NCBI RefSeq assembly: GCF_004342845.1
Contig: NZ_SLXB01000011.1
Coordinates: 1 to 64,000, forward strand
From: Prevotella heparinolytica
GTDB taxonomy: Bacteria > Bacteroidota > Bacteroidia > Bacteroidales > Bacteroidaceae
Direction of reading: 5' to 3'
Length of the DNA stretch: 64,000 bases
Shown: one piece after another, positions 27,518-36,880 of the stretch
Position numbering within the stretch: the stretch's first letter is position 1
Layout of the letters: every line of letters starts with the position of its first letter
Notes under the pieces: model-generated
Told to the model about the DNA's origin: nothing
What the model saw: the letters and a program-made list of their open reading frames with translations, nothing else
Database searches by the model: none
Program-made: the position numbers and the translations under genes

Positions 27518-28765
27518 ATGACTAAGAAATTATTGACACAGATAAAGAACGAGTGGCAAAGCAATGTCTGGCTGGCTCTGGAGCTGTTGGTGGTCAGCGT
27601 GGTGATGTGGTACATTGTAGACTACATCTATACAAGTGCGGCCACTTATCTGGAGCCGAGAGGCTTCGACATCGAGCATTGCTACCTTATCAATATGGGG
27701 ATGCTGACGGACAAAAGCCCCGATTATATCCCCAACCAGACCCGAGAAGACCGCTATAACGACGTGCAGGAGATGCTGAACAGGCTGCAACACCGTCCGG
27801 ACGTGGAAGCCGTAAGCCTTTCGCAGAACTCCTTTCCTTATAACGGAAGCAACAGTACGACGATGGTGCGGTATGATACTTTAGAGTCGCATCAATGGAC
27901 GATACGCAGCCTTGTGACGCCCGATTTTGTACGGGTGTTCCGCTACCGGGGCACGCGTGGCGAAACACCGGAACAGTTGGCCGAAATCCTGAAGGATCCG
28001 AGGCAGTTTCTTGCCTCGGATAATCTTTACAGAAAGTACGACCTTACGATGACTTCGTTGGTGGGGAAGCCTTTCTTCCTGTTCGGCGACACCGTCAATG
28101 CGATTAAGCTGGGCGCAGCCTTGCAGAATGTGAGGTATAGCGACTATCAGCAGGCCCGCAGTTCCTACCGGATGGTCTACAGGTTGCCGGATAACATGAT
28201 GGATTACAGCAATGAATGGTGCGTGCGGGTGCGTGCCGACCAAGACCGTGACTTCATCGACCGCCTGAAGGCCGATAGCGAGAAACTCTATCGCGTGGGC
28301 AATCTTTTCATAGCCGAGGTGCGCTCGTTTGCCGATGTGCGCGAAAACTTCCAGCGGAGCTGGATGTCGCAGTTGCGCAACTACGTGGTGGGCATGGGCT
28401 TCCTGCTGCTCAATATCTTTCTCGGTTTGCTGGGCACGTTCTGGTTTCGTACGCAGCAACGCAAGTCGGAGATTGCTTTGCATAAAGCGCATGGTGCAAC
28501 GGACGGCGGTGTATTCAGGCGTTTGCTGTGCGAAGGCTGGCTGCTCCTGTTGTTAGTCACCCCGTTGGCATTGCTCGTCGATTATCATCTGGCCGATTTG
28601 GAACTGAACTCTTGGCGCAACGGAACCACACTGGAGTGGGAGCGTCTGCTGTTGTGTGCCGTCATCAGCTTCCTGTTGATGGCACTGATGATTGCCGTCG
28701 GCATCGGCATCCCCGCCCGCAAGGCGATGAACATACAGCCTGCCGAGGCGCTGCACGACGAATAG
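27518..28765 (+). CDS. MacB/FtsX-like ABC permease, type B, copy 2
   Basis: The 415-residue protein opens MTKKLLTQIKNEWQSNVWLA and ends IQPAEALHDE. The first membrane segment reads LELLVVSVVMWYIVDYI, the B-type pattern. The C-terminal FtsX loop is QRKSEIALHKAHGATDGGVF. The periplasmic part differs strongly from the A type, which suggests that each partner contributes a different face. Confidence 0.87.
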   Translation: MTKKLLTQIKNEWQSNVWLALELLVVSVVMWYIVDYIYTSAATYLEPRGFDIEHCYLINMGMLTDKSPDYIPNQTREDRYNDVQEMLNRLQHRPDVEAVSLSQNSFPYNGSNSTTMVRYDTLESHQWTIRSLVTPDFVRVFRYRGTRGETPEQLAEILKDPRQFLASDNLYRKYDLTMTSLVGKPFFLFGDTVNAIKLGAALQNVRYSDYQQARSSYRMVYRLPDNMMDYSNEWCVRVRADQDRDFIDRLKADSEKLYRVGNLFIAEVRSFADVRENFQRSWMSQLRNYVVGMGFLLLNIFLGLLGTFWFRTQQRKSEIALHKAHGATDGGVFRRLLCEGWLLLLLVTPLALLVDYHLADLELNSWRNGTTLEWERLLLCAVISFLLMALMIAVGIGIPARKAMNIQPAEALHDE

Positions 28766-28794
28766 GTAATGAATTGGAACTTAAATATAAAGGA

Positions 28795-30060
28795 ATGAAA
28801 CAGATTGTCTCTCAAGCCATCCGGCTGATGCGACAGCATCCTTTCCATGCTGTCATCAGTGTGACGGGAACGGCTGTTACCATTGCTTTCGTAATGGCGG
28901 TGGCGATGATTTATGATTTTCGTACGGCTGATATGGCTCCGGAAGCAGACCGTTCCCGGCTGATGTATGTGGGCGATGCCACGACCTATCGCCGCAGCAA
29001 TCATAGCGATGTCAATAACGGTGGAATAGGCCGTATGGCATTCGAAGCACTTTTCAATGATTTGGACGGTGTGGAAGATGTGACTTGGTATCGCGGTGTA
29101 TCCAAATCCATCTGCGGGCTGCCGGCTTCCAAATCGACCTACAACTATTTTGCCCGTCCGGTTGCAGGCAATTGGTTTGATTTCTTCCGCTATGAGTTTG
29201 TTGCCGGACGCCCCTTTACCGCCGAGGAATACGATGCCTCTCGTTGGGTATGTGTCCTTACCGAACATGCCGCCTTACAGCTTTTCGGTACGACGGACGT
29301 TGTGGGCGAGGAACTCCGGATAAGCTTCTTTCCGGCGCGTGTGGTAGGTGTGGTGAAGGATGTCAATGCCATTTTCCAGACAACCTATGCCGATATCTTC
29401 ACTCCTTTCTCCTTGGAGAATGAAGATGGTTACTCCAACCGCACGGGAGGCTTGCGAGGCATTCGCCGCTGTGTGCTGAAACTCTCGGCCGATGCCCGGC
29501 CTGCCGACATCCGTGCGGAAGTGCAACATCGGCAAGACCGCCTGAACAGCTCCGCGGCCGAATATGCTTTTGAGTTGACGTCTCTTTATACCCATGTCGG
29601 GTATACGTTCTTCCGCGACAAAAGCATCAGTGCCTCGTTGGTTTACGGGCTGCTGGCGATGGTGTTGCTCATCGTTCCCGCCATCAATATTTCCGGCATG
29701 ACGCATGCGCAGATGCAGGAACGCGTCACCGAGATAGCTGTGCGCAAGGCCTATGGGGCTTCGAACGCTTCCATCCTTTACCGCTTGTTCGCGGAGAACC
29801 TGCTTGCGGTTTTTGTCGGCGGTGCGCTGGGCTATTTGCTCTCTTGCCTGCTGGTATGGTTGGGGCGGACATGGTTGTTCGGCACGGGCGATGTAGAATT
29901 GTCGGGCATCAGTGTGGGCGGAGGTCTGCTGCTTCGGCCCGTGCTGTTCGGGCTTGTGTTTGTCGTTTGCCTGTTGTTTAATCTGCTATCGGTGCTGTTG
30001 CCGGCCTATATGGCTTCGCGACGCAACATAGCATCTACTTTGAAAGGAGAAGAAAAATGA
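28795..30060 (+). CDS. MacB/FtsX-like ABC permease, type A, copy 3
   Basis: The 421-residue protein starts MKQIVSQAIRLMRQHPFHAV, aligning with the other type A starts; a longer in-frame reading begins inside the previous gene and is rejected. The C-terminal half has VPAINISGMTHAQMQERVTE and IAVRKAYGASNASI. The stop overlaps the next gene's start (ATGA, 4 bp), which indicates coupling to its type B partner. Confidence 0.88.
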   Translation: MKQIVSQAIRLMRQHPFHAVISVTGTAVTIAFVMAVAMIYDFRTADMAPEADRSRLMYVGDATTYRRSNHSDVNNGGIGRMAFEALFNDLDGVEDVTWYRGVSKSICGLPASKSTYNYFARPVAGNWFDFFRYEFVAGRPFTAEEYDASRWVCVLTEHAALQLFGTTDVVGEELRISFFPARVVGVVKDVNAIFQTTYADIFTPFSLENEDGYSNRTGGLRGIRRCVLKLSADARPADIRAEVQHRQDRLNSSAAEYAFELTSLYTHVGYTFFRDKSISASLVYGLLAMVLLIVPAINISGMTHAQMQERVTEIAVRKAYGASNASILYRLFAENLLAVFVGGALGYLLSCLLVWLGRTWLFGTGDVELSGISVGGGLLLRPVLFGLVFVVCLLFNLLSVLLPAYMASRRNIASTLKGEEK

Positions 30061-31307
30061 TAAAGAGCTTGTTCAGTCAGATATGGAATCGGCGCCGTTC
30101 CAATGCATGGATAGGTGCGGAATTGTTGGTGGTGCTTGTGCTGTTGTGGTACGGCATCGACCTGATATACAATTACGAGGCGGCTGCCCGCCGGCCCAAA
30201 GGCTATGATACGGAGAATGTGTTTCATGTGCAGCTCACCATCGAGCCCATGCTTTCGCGCGATTCTGCCATGATGAGCCGTTCTGCCGAATATCTGGAGC
30301 AGATATACGGTCTCATCAGCCGCTATCCCGGTGTGGAGTCGGCTTGCTACTATTGGGGAACTATTCCCTATACCGAGCAGGTTATGTTCGAGGGATATGC
30401 CCCTCATACCGACTCTACCCATGTGGTGCACTGCAACATTCGTTACGTCAGTCCCGACTATTTCGACGTGTTCCGCCTGAAACCTTTGCGCGGCACTTTC
30501 GATGCAGCCCATTGGCTGAAGGACGAATATCCCATGCCCGTCATGATGAGCGTTGCGTTGAGCGATTCGCTTTTCAGTGGGCGCGGCGGGGTGGGAGAGA
30601 CGTGTTTCAATCCTTATTATATGCAAAGTGCCCGGCCTGAAACGAACTATAAAGTGATGGCGGTGCTTCCCGCCCATAAGACGGATGAATACGAGCGCTA
30701 CCAACCTTTCATCTACCTCCCGGCCACCGCTTCCCTGCCGGGACATTGGGCCGTCATTGCCGTCCGTGTGTCGCCCGGTTCTGCGGCCGGCTTTGCCGAA
30801 CGTTTTACGGCCGACATGCAAGGCCGTCTGGCCATCGGCCCCTACCATCTGTACGACATCCGTTCGTATGCCGACATGAAGGAGGCCTTTGATATCGAAA
30901 AGGGTACGGTGAATTATCTGAACACCACTTATGCGGTGATACTTTTCTTTGCATTCAATGTCTTTCTGGGAGTGTTGGGCACTTTCTGGTTCCGTACCCG
31001 CAAACGGAGAAGCGAGATAGCCTTGCGCATGGCTATGGGCTGTTCTCGTCCCGGCGTTTTCGGCTATTATGTGATGGAAGGAATGCTGTTGCTGGCTCTG
31101 GCGGCGTTTCCGGCCTTGATTATCTGTGTAAACATGCAGGCGGCCGACCTCACGGTGCACACATTGATGGATGTCACTCCGGGGCGTTTCTTCTTATGTT
31201 TCGCTGTTGCGGTGTTGCTGTTGGCCGTAATAATCATGCTCGGCATCTGTTTCCCTGCCCGCAAGGCGATGCGGATACAACCTGCCGAGGCGTTGCACGA
31301 TGAATAG
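30057..31307 (+). CDS. MacB/FtsX-like ABC permease, type B, copy 3
   Basis: The 416-residue protein begins MIKSLFSQIWNRRRSNAWIG with the B-type first helix (AELLVVLVLLWYGIDLI) and ends IQPAEALHDE. The FtsX loop is RRSEIALRMAMGCSRPGVF. It overlaps the preceding type A gene by 4 bp. It is the last gene of the operon; a six-unit palindromic 23-bp array follows. Confidence 0.87.
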   Translation: MIKSLFSQIWNRRRSNAWIGAELLVVLVLLWYGIDLIYNYEAAARRPKGYDTENVFHVQLTIEPMLSRDSAMMSRSAEYLEQIYGLISRYPGVESACYYWGTIPYTEQVMFEGYAPHTDSTHVVHCNIRYVSPDYFDVFRLKPLRGTFDAAHWLKDEYPMPVMMSVALSDSLFSGRGGVGETCFNPYYMQSARPETNYKVMAVLPAHKTDEYERYQPFIYLPATASLPGHWAVIAVRVSPGSAAGFAERFTADMQGRLAIGPYHLYDIRSYADMKEAFDIEKGTVNYLNTTYAVILFFAFNVFLGVLGTFWFRTRKRRSEIALRMAMGCSRPGVFGYYVMEGMLLLALAAFPALIICVNMQAADLTVHTLMDVTPGRFFLCFAVAVLLLAVIIMLGICFPARKAMRIQPAEALHDE

Positions 31308-31355
31308 ACTTTTTTATCCTTTTTCGGTATTCGTGCATTAAGATGCGGGTGATGC

Positions 31356-31480
31356 CTCTATAGAGATGCGGGTACTCTCTCTATAGAGGCGTTGACACTC
31401 TCTCTATAGAGGCGTTAATGCTCTCTCTATAGAGACGCATGTGTTGTCTCTATAGAGAGATTGGCCGCATCTCTATAGAG
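31356..31480. repeat. Palindromic tandem array, period exactly 23 bp, six units
   Basis: The perfect palindrome CTCTATAGAG begins at 31356, 31379, 31402, 31425, 31448 and 31471, each 23 bp from the last. The bases between vary (GATGCGGGTA, GCGTTGACA and so on). It lies 49 bp past the last permease stop. The rest of the 31308-31595 gap holds only the sensor-gene promoter. Confidence 0.92.
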
Positions 31481-31547
31481 AGGCGAATGCCATTGTAGCC
31501 ATAAGATGTTTTCTCATTAAAAAAAGCCATTGAAATGACAAAACCAT

Positions 31548-31555
31548 TATCTTTG
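31548..31555 (+). promoter_or_regulatory. -7 box of the chimeric sensor kinase
   Basis: TATCTTTG lies 40 nt before the ATG. A TTG at 31530 is too close for the usual 19-bp spacer. Confidence 0.45.
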
Positions 31556-31595
31556 CGAATGTAATGACCGATTTAATGGGCAAACAGCGTATACT

Positions 31596-34208
31596 ATGAA
31601 AAAACTCTTTCTATCTCTGCTCTTGGGAATGACAGGTGTGCTATTCGGAACGATCTCGGGTGCAGACCGTGCATACAATATACTGTTTATACAGTCGTAT
31701 ACCAATAATACCCCTCACCACGATTTGCTTATCGAAGGGTTGGAAAAAGGTTTGAACAAAGAAAATGTCAAAGCAGATGTCACTGTGGAATATCTCAATG
31801 CCGATTATTGGCGTTATGTTTCGGAATGTGCGATTATGCGCCGCATTTGCGAACGGGCGCGGCAACGCCGGACGGATTTGATAGTGACGGCAGGTGACGA
31901 AGCATTTTATGGTTTGATGAAGTGTGGAGATTCATTGGGATATCAGTTGCCGGTTGTCGTTATGGCTGTTAAATACCCGAATGAAGAGTTGATGAGAAAC
32001 TTGCCCAATGTTTCAGGCTTTACGGCCGAAATAGATTTCAGAAAGCTGCTCGATGAGATGAAGCGCATATTTCCGCATCGTAAAGAGGTTGTTTGCCTTT
32101 CCGACAGTTCTCTGCTCAGCCGTAGAGGAGTGAAAGCTTTTGAAAATGTATGGTACGAGTTCCAGAAGGAGAATCCGGAATATACCCTTCTCGGCAGTAA
32201 TGTGCAGAAGCAATCTCCTATAACAGTCATCTCTTCCGTTTGCTACAGCTATAATGCTTATAATCGTATTGTGGTTGCTCCCAAGTGGAGTCCTTTTCTC
32301 TCTTTCATAGGTAAAAATTCCAAGGCGCCTGTCTTTACCGGGCAAAATCTGGCACTGACAAACGGAGTGTTCTGTGCTTATGACGTGGAACCTTTGGAAA
32401 GTGCTTTGGTGAGCGGAAAACTGGCAGCACGGATATTATTGGGAAAAACCACTCCTTCAACTCATGGGATTGTCAATCTCGAAGGGACGTTTCTGTATGA
32501 CTACAAGCAACTGGCTTTTTTTCATGTGAACGGCAATGTTGCAAACAAGCATGGCGTAGTCATGAACATTCCTTTTAGCGAGCGTTATACGGCATGGATC
32601 ATTACCTTTTATTTGTTTGTTGTGGCATTGCTGGTCGTACTGGTAATCCGATTGATACGAACCAACAGAAAGGAAGCCCGCCGTCGCATTCAAGCCCAGA
32701 CCCGCCTCTTGATTCAATCGCGGTTGGTGGAACAGCGAAAAGAGTTCGATGATATATTTTACTCTATCCGCGACGGTATTATATCTTATGATACCGATTT
32801 GCGCATTCATTTTATCAACCGCTCGTTGAGGCAGATGCTCGGACTCCCGTTTAAGGTGCATTCGGCTTGTTCTTACGAGGGACAGGTGGCAGGATCTGTT
32901 TTTCATATATATATCGAAGGAAAGAGTGTCATGAATGACTTGTTGAAGCAGGCTCTTGTGCAACAGAAGATTGTACCGATTCCCTCCAATGCTTTCATGC
33001 GTGAAAATCGGAAAGGACTTTACTTTCCCGTATCCGGCGAGGTTGTGCCTGTTTTTGCCGGAGGCAGAATAAATGGTGTCGTATTGATATGTCGTAACAT
33101 TTCTGAAGAAGAAAGACAGAAACGTCTTTTTCGTATGGCTATGGATGAGAGTTCCATATACCCGTGGCAGTTCGACACACACACGCAACGCTTCAACATC
33201 TCCGAAGGCTTGCTGTCTCATTTGGGTTATTCGGCAAACCGCGGACTTATGACTCCCGAAGAGATGCAAAGCTTGATACATCCCGATGACCGGGAATCGA
33301 CTCATAATAGCTTTTTGGATCTCTTGCATGGAAAATGTGCCAATGTGCGTATGAGTTTCCGGGTGAAGAAACCCGAAGGGGGTTATGGATGGTGGGAGTG
33401 TCGTTGCGCCAGCTATAAAGGGTTGACTGCTGATTCGCCCTATATGGTGCTGGGCGTAGGGCAGAGCATCCAGCGATACAAAGACACGGAGACCGCTCTG
33501 ATTGCTGCCAGAGACCATGCTTTGCAGGCCGATAAACTTAAGTCTGCTTTCTTGGCGAATATGAGTCATGAGATACGTACTCCGCTGAATGCGATTGTAG
33601 GATTTTCGGATTTGCTGAAAGACTTGAACTCTTTCACTACAGAAGAAGTGCAGGACTTCGTAGAACTGATCGGGGTCAACTGCAATTTGTTGTTGGCTCT
33701 GTTCAATGATATTCTCGATTTGTCGCGTATAGAGGCGGGTACGATGGATTTTAAAATCTCCGATTACAATCTTACTTCCATCATGCAAGAGATATACAGC
33801 AGCCAACGCATTGGGATGCCCCAGGGAGTGAAACTCTGCATTAAATGTCCTGTGGATGGAGAACAGTCTATACAGACGGATGTCGTCCGCTTGAAGCAGG
33901 TTGTGAATAATTTGATAAATAACGCCAAGAAATTTACCCTACAGGGCAGCATTACGTTAGGATATACAGCCGACGAGCCGGGATACATCACCCTCTTTGT
34001 GGAAGACACCGGTAAGGGCATTTCGGAGAAGGAACTCAAGCATATCTTCAATCGTTTTTATAAGGGGGATAACTTTACTCAAGGCGCCGGTTTGGGATTG
34101 AGTATTTGCCAGACCATAGTAGCCCGTCTCAATGGAACAATCTTCGTTTCTTCTGAAGTGGGAAAAGGAACGCGCTTCGAGGTGAGGTTGCCTGATAAGA
34201 TAAAATGA
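31596..34208 (+). CDS. Chimeric sensor histidine kinase with a periplasmic substrate-binding-like domain
   Basis: The 870-residue protein has a signal-like N terminus (about 1-23) and a periplasmic domain (about 25-330) resembling ABC substrate-binding proteins (NILFIQSYTNNTPHHDLLIEG, TDLIVTAGDEAFYG). One membrane helix follows (about 336-356), then two PAS-like domains, a HisKA domain with SHEIRTPLNAIVGFSDLL (His658), and an HATPase with NNLINNAKKF, VEDTGKGIS and GAGLGLSI. It has no receiver domain, and no response regulator adjoins it. The ligand is probably a small molecule bound between two lobes; its identity cannot be read from the sequence. Confidence 0.88.
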   Translation: MKKLFLSLLLGMTGVLFGTISGADRAYNILFIQSYTNNTPHHDLLIEGLEKGLNKENVKADVTVEYLNADYWRYVSECAIMRRICERARQRRTDLIVTAGDEAFYGLMKCGDSLGYQLPVVVMAVKYPNEELMRNLPNVSGFTAEIDFRKLLDEMKRIFPHRKEVVCLSDSSLLSRRGVKAFENVWYEFQKENPEYTLLGSNVQKQSPITVISSVCYSYNAYNRIVVAPKWSPFLSFIGKNSKAPVFTGQNLALTNGVFCAYDVEPLESALVSGKLAARILLGKTTPSTHGIVNLEGTFLYDYKQLAFFHVNGNVANKHGVVMNIPFSERYTAWIITFYLFVVALLVVLVIRLIRTNRKEARRRIQAQTRLLIQSRLVEQRKEFDDIFYSIRDGIISYDTDLRIHFINRSLRQMLGLPFKVHSACSYEGQVAGSVFHIYIEGKSVMNDLLKQALVQQKIVPIPSNAFMRENRKGLYFPVSGEVVPVFAGGRINGVVLICRNISEEERQKRLFRMAMDESSIYPWQFDTHTQRFNISEGLLSHLGYSANRGLMTPEEMQSLIHPDDRESTHNSFLDLLHGKCANVRMSFRVKKPEGGYGWWECRCASYKGLTADSPYMVLGVGQSIQRYKDTETALIAARDHALQADKLKSAFLANMSHEIRTPLNAIVGFSDLLKDLNSFTTEEVQDFVELIGVNCNLLLALFNDILDLSRIEAGTMDFKISDYNLTSIMQEIYSSQRIGMPQGVKLCIKCPVDGEQSIQTDVVRLKQVVNNLINNAKKFTLQGSITLGYTADEPGYITLFVEDTGKGISEKELKHIFNRFYKGDNFTQGAGLGLSICQTIVARLNGTIFVSSEVGKGTRFEVRLPDKIK

Positions 34209-34249
34209 AACGGATGTAAGCGGATTATTCGATCCGTTTACATCCGTTT
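34208..34249. terminator. Bidirectional terminator overlapping the 3' end of the isomerase-like gene
   Basis: AAACGGATGTAAGCGGAT (34208-34225) pairs with ATCCGTTTACATCCGTTT (34232-34249) over 18 bp with one G-T pair. It serves the convergent sensor kinase and isomerase-like genes. The right arm encodes the last residues (CKRIE) of the latter. Confidence 0.7.
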
Positions 34250-35460
34250 GCTTGCAGAAACTCGTTCAGTGTGTTCTCATAATTGCCGTGCAGCATGATG
34301 TGATGGTTGCCTAACGGCGTTTTGAGGAAATAGTCGGCGGAAGAATTCAGTTTTATCCTTACTTGCGTGCGGCACATATTGATGTAGTTTGTGTTTTCGG
34401 TGAGCGTACCGGTGGTTAAGTAGTATTCGTCCAAACTCTCGCTTCCGCATTTTACGATGGTTACGTCTCCTGTGGGCAAGAGTCCCTGAATGCCTATGCC
34501 GCTTTCCGTTTCAAAATGATTGCGGATAATGAATTTTTCTGTCTGGGTGATGCCGATGGTGCAATGGGCCAGTATGATTTCGTTGGTGCGGGCGTTAATC
34601 ATGGAAGGATTGGCCATGAAGGAGGCCTTCCCGGTCAATGCCTTGACGGCCAGCATGCTGAAAACCGACTGTAAATCCCCTTCGCATCCGGCCACGATTC
34701 CTTCGTCGTTCAGCAAAGCAAGTGCAAGACAACCGGTAGTTCCTGTCTGCTCTATCAGCCGGAAACAACTCAGGGTTATGGCGTTCAACCTCTCTTCTGT
34801 CACTATTCTTTTGACGGCACGGTAAAGGCGCATGGCTTTTACCAAATCTTCGGGGGTGGCTTCGCGGCAGGCCAATGCTTTTCCGGCCAAATCGGCACAT
34901 GCCTGGCCTACTTCATCGTCTGTGATTTGTTCGTAATATTCATACACACGTTCCAATGGAATATCTGTGTATTCAATGCCCCAACGGCGTTTGGCAAGCA
35001 GGTAATCTACATTGCTGGCCACCAACCAACCCGCCGGAGTGCCTATCACGCCGACACGAGTCCCTGAAAGATTGCGTTGCGCCATGAAGTTGCTGTGAAG
35101 AACGAAGATGCGTTTGACAATCTCCGACAGTTCCCCATGAAGGATTTCGCTTTTCATTCCGCGTCCGCGCAGCCATGACGATATTTCGAGTGCTGCGGCC
35201 AGCGAGTTCTGCATGCCGTCTGCCAAAAGGATGGCAGGGCGGGGCAGGGATTCGAAATGTTGGATGACCAATCGTTCCACACCTCCGGTGGCAATGAACA
35301 GGATGCTGAAATCATCGGACGAGAGTTGGTCGAGATTTTGGTAATCGATGATATTGACGGTAAAATATTTTTCCAGCTCTGTGAGTATCACTTCGTGAGA
35401 GTTACGGACAGTGGTCTGTTTATGCAGGATAGAAGCAAAAGCTATTAGGTTGATGACCAT
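34225..35460 (-). CDS. Fucose/arabinose-isomerase-fold protein of unknown substrate
   Basis: The 411-residue protein has the overall pattern of the L-fucose isomerase C-terminal/AraA superfamily: an N-terminal Rossmann-like part (INLIAFASILHKQT, ILFIATGGVERL), GVIGTPAGWLVAS in the middle, a late CEGDLQSVFSMLAVKALTG and LAHCTIGI. The Glu in GCEGD and the His in AHCT are in places where metal ligands occur in this fold. It is shorter than FucI (about 590) and AraA (about 500). I cannot name the sugar. It is convergent with the sensor kinase. Confidence 0.6.
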   Translation of the reverse strand: MVINLIAFASILHKQTTVRNSHEVILTELEKYFTVNIIDYQNLDQLSSDDFSILFIATGGVERLVIQHFESLPRPAILLADGMQNSLAAALEISSWLRGRGMKSEILHGELSEIVKRIFVLHSNFMAQRNLSGTRVGVIGTPAGWLVASNVDYLLAKRRWGIEYTDIPLERVYEYYEQITDDEVGQACADLAGKALACREATPEDLVKAMRLYRAVKRIVTEERLNAITLSCFRLIEQTGTTGCLALALLNDEGIVAGCEGDLQSVFSMLAVKALTGKASFMANPSMINARTNEIILAHCTIGITQTEKFIIRNHFETESGIGIQGLLPTGDVTIVKCGSESLDEYYLTTGTLTENTNYINMCRTQVRIKLNSSADYFLKTPLGNHHIMLHGNYENTLNEFLQANGCKRIE

Positions 35461-35625
35461 GATGTTGTTTTAGTTTTTACTGTTTGCTTTTGTGAGCAAA
35501 GCTCTTTTCTTGTTTGCAGATTCAAAAATAAGGGTTTCTTTCTATATGACACAACGTTTTTACGATAAAATAAAGTTTCTAAAGTTTTTATGTCCATGCT
35601 TCCTTTCGGTTTCGAATAATTGCGC

Positions 35626-35633
35626 TACATTTG
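35626..35633 (+). promoter_or_regulatory. -7 box of the aminotransferase gene
   Basis: TACATTTG, with CTTT about 19 bp upstream at the -33 position. It places the transcript start near 35640 and so rules out the in-frame start at 35631. Confidence 0.55.
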
Positions 35634-35660
35634 CAGTTTCAAATAATAAAAAAGACTTCA

Positions 35661-36860
35661 ATGCCAACAATATCTATTCGTGGAACGGAGATGCCCGCAT
35701 CTCCCATCAGAAAGCTGGCTCCTCTGGCAGACGCCGCCAAACAAAGGGGCATACATGTATTCCATCTGAATATCGGACAGCCCGACCTCCCTACACCGCA
35801 AGTTGCTATTGAGGCGATAAGAAATATTGACCGGAAGATTCTGGAGTATAGTCCCAGTGCGGGCTATCGCAGCTATCGCGAGAAGTTGGTGGGCTACTAC
35901 GAGAAATACAACATCCATCTCACGGCCGACGACATCATCATCACTTCCGGCGGCTCGGAAGCCGTATTGTTCTCTTTTCTGGCCTGTCTCAATCCGGGAG
36001 ACGAAATCATCGTGCCCGAACCGGCCTATGCCAATTACATGGCGTTTGCCATCTCGGCCGGCGCTAAGATACGCACCATTGCCACTACCATTGAAGAGGG
36101 CTTCTCGCTGCCCAAGGTAGAGAAGTTCGAGGAGCTGATTAATGAACGTACGCGCGCCATACTGATTTGTAATCCGAATAATCCGACAGGCTATCTTTAT
36201 ACACGACGTGAGATGAACCAGATTCGCGACTTGGTGAAGAAGTATGATTTATTCCTTTTCTCGGACGAGGTGTACCGCGAGTTTATTTATACGGGTTCTC
36301 CTTATATTTCGGCCTGCCATCTGGAAGGCATTGAGAACAATGTGGTACTGATTGATTCCGTGTCCAAGCGCTATTCCGAATGCGGCATCCGTATAGGGGC
36401 TCTGATAACGAAGAACAAAGAGATACGCGATGCGGTCATGAAGTTTTGCCAAGCCCGCCTCAGTCCTCCCTTGATAGGACAGATTGCCGCCGAGGCTTCC
36501 CTTGATGCAGGCGAGGACTACCTGCGTGATACGTATGATGAATATGTGGAGCGGCGTAAGTGCTTGATTGATGGACTGAACCGCATTCCCGGCGTCTATT
36601 CTCCCATTCCGATGGGAGCATTCTACACCGTGGCTAAATTGCCGGTAGATGATTCCGACAAGTTCTGCGCTTGGTGTCTTTCCGATTTCGAGTACGAAGG
36701 GCAGACGGTCTTTATGGCTCCGGCATCAGGTTTCTATACTACGCCGGGTGCCGGGCGTAACGAGGTGCGCATTGCTTATGTGTTGAAGAAAGAAGACCTG
36801 ACACGGGCGCTCTTTGTCTTGCAGAAGGCATTGGAGGCTTATCCGGGGCGTACTGAATAA
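35661..36860 (+). CDS. Class I/II PLP-dependent aminotransferase
   Basis: The 399-residue protein is a fold-type I aminotransferase of the aspartate aminotransferase Ib type. HLNIGQPDLPTP, SGGSEAVLFSFLACLNPGDE (PLP phosphate region), NPNNPTGYLYTR, FSDEVYREF (PLP-ring Asp) and DSVSKRYSECGIRIG (Schiff-base Lys236) are all in place. A C-terminal R in NEVRIAY binds the substrate carboxylate. It probably transaminates an amino acid such as aspartate or an aromatic one; the substrate is not resolved. A LolC/E-type permease follows after 20 bp. Confidence 0.9.
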   Translation: MPTISIRGTEMPASPIRKLAPLADAAKQRGIHVFHLNIGQPDLPTPQVAIEAIRNIDRKILEYSPSAGYRSYREKLVGYYEKYNIHLTADDIIITSGGSEAVLFSFLACLNPGDEIIVPEPAYANYMAFAISAGAKIRTIATTIEEGFSLPKVEKFEELINERTRAILICNPNNPTGYLYTRREMNQIRDLVKKYDLFLFSDEVYREFIYTGSPYISACHLEGIENNVVLIDSVSKRYSECGIRIGALITKNKEIRDAVMKFCQARLSPPLIGQIAAEASLDAGEDYLRDTYDEYVERRKCLIDGLNRIPGVYSPIPMGAFYTVAKLPVDDSDKFCAWCLSDFEYEGQTVFMAPASGFYTTPGAGRNEVRIAYVLKKEDLTRALFVLQKALEAYPGRTE

Positions 36861-36880
36861 ATGGCTGTCGGGCACAGGGT

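Noticed and set aside
28528-28794. N-terminal extension of permease A3
   Set aside because: The extension overlaps permease B2 in another frame and has no similarity to the other type A proteins, which all start like the ATG at 28795.
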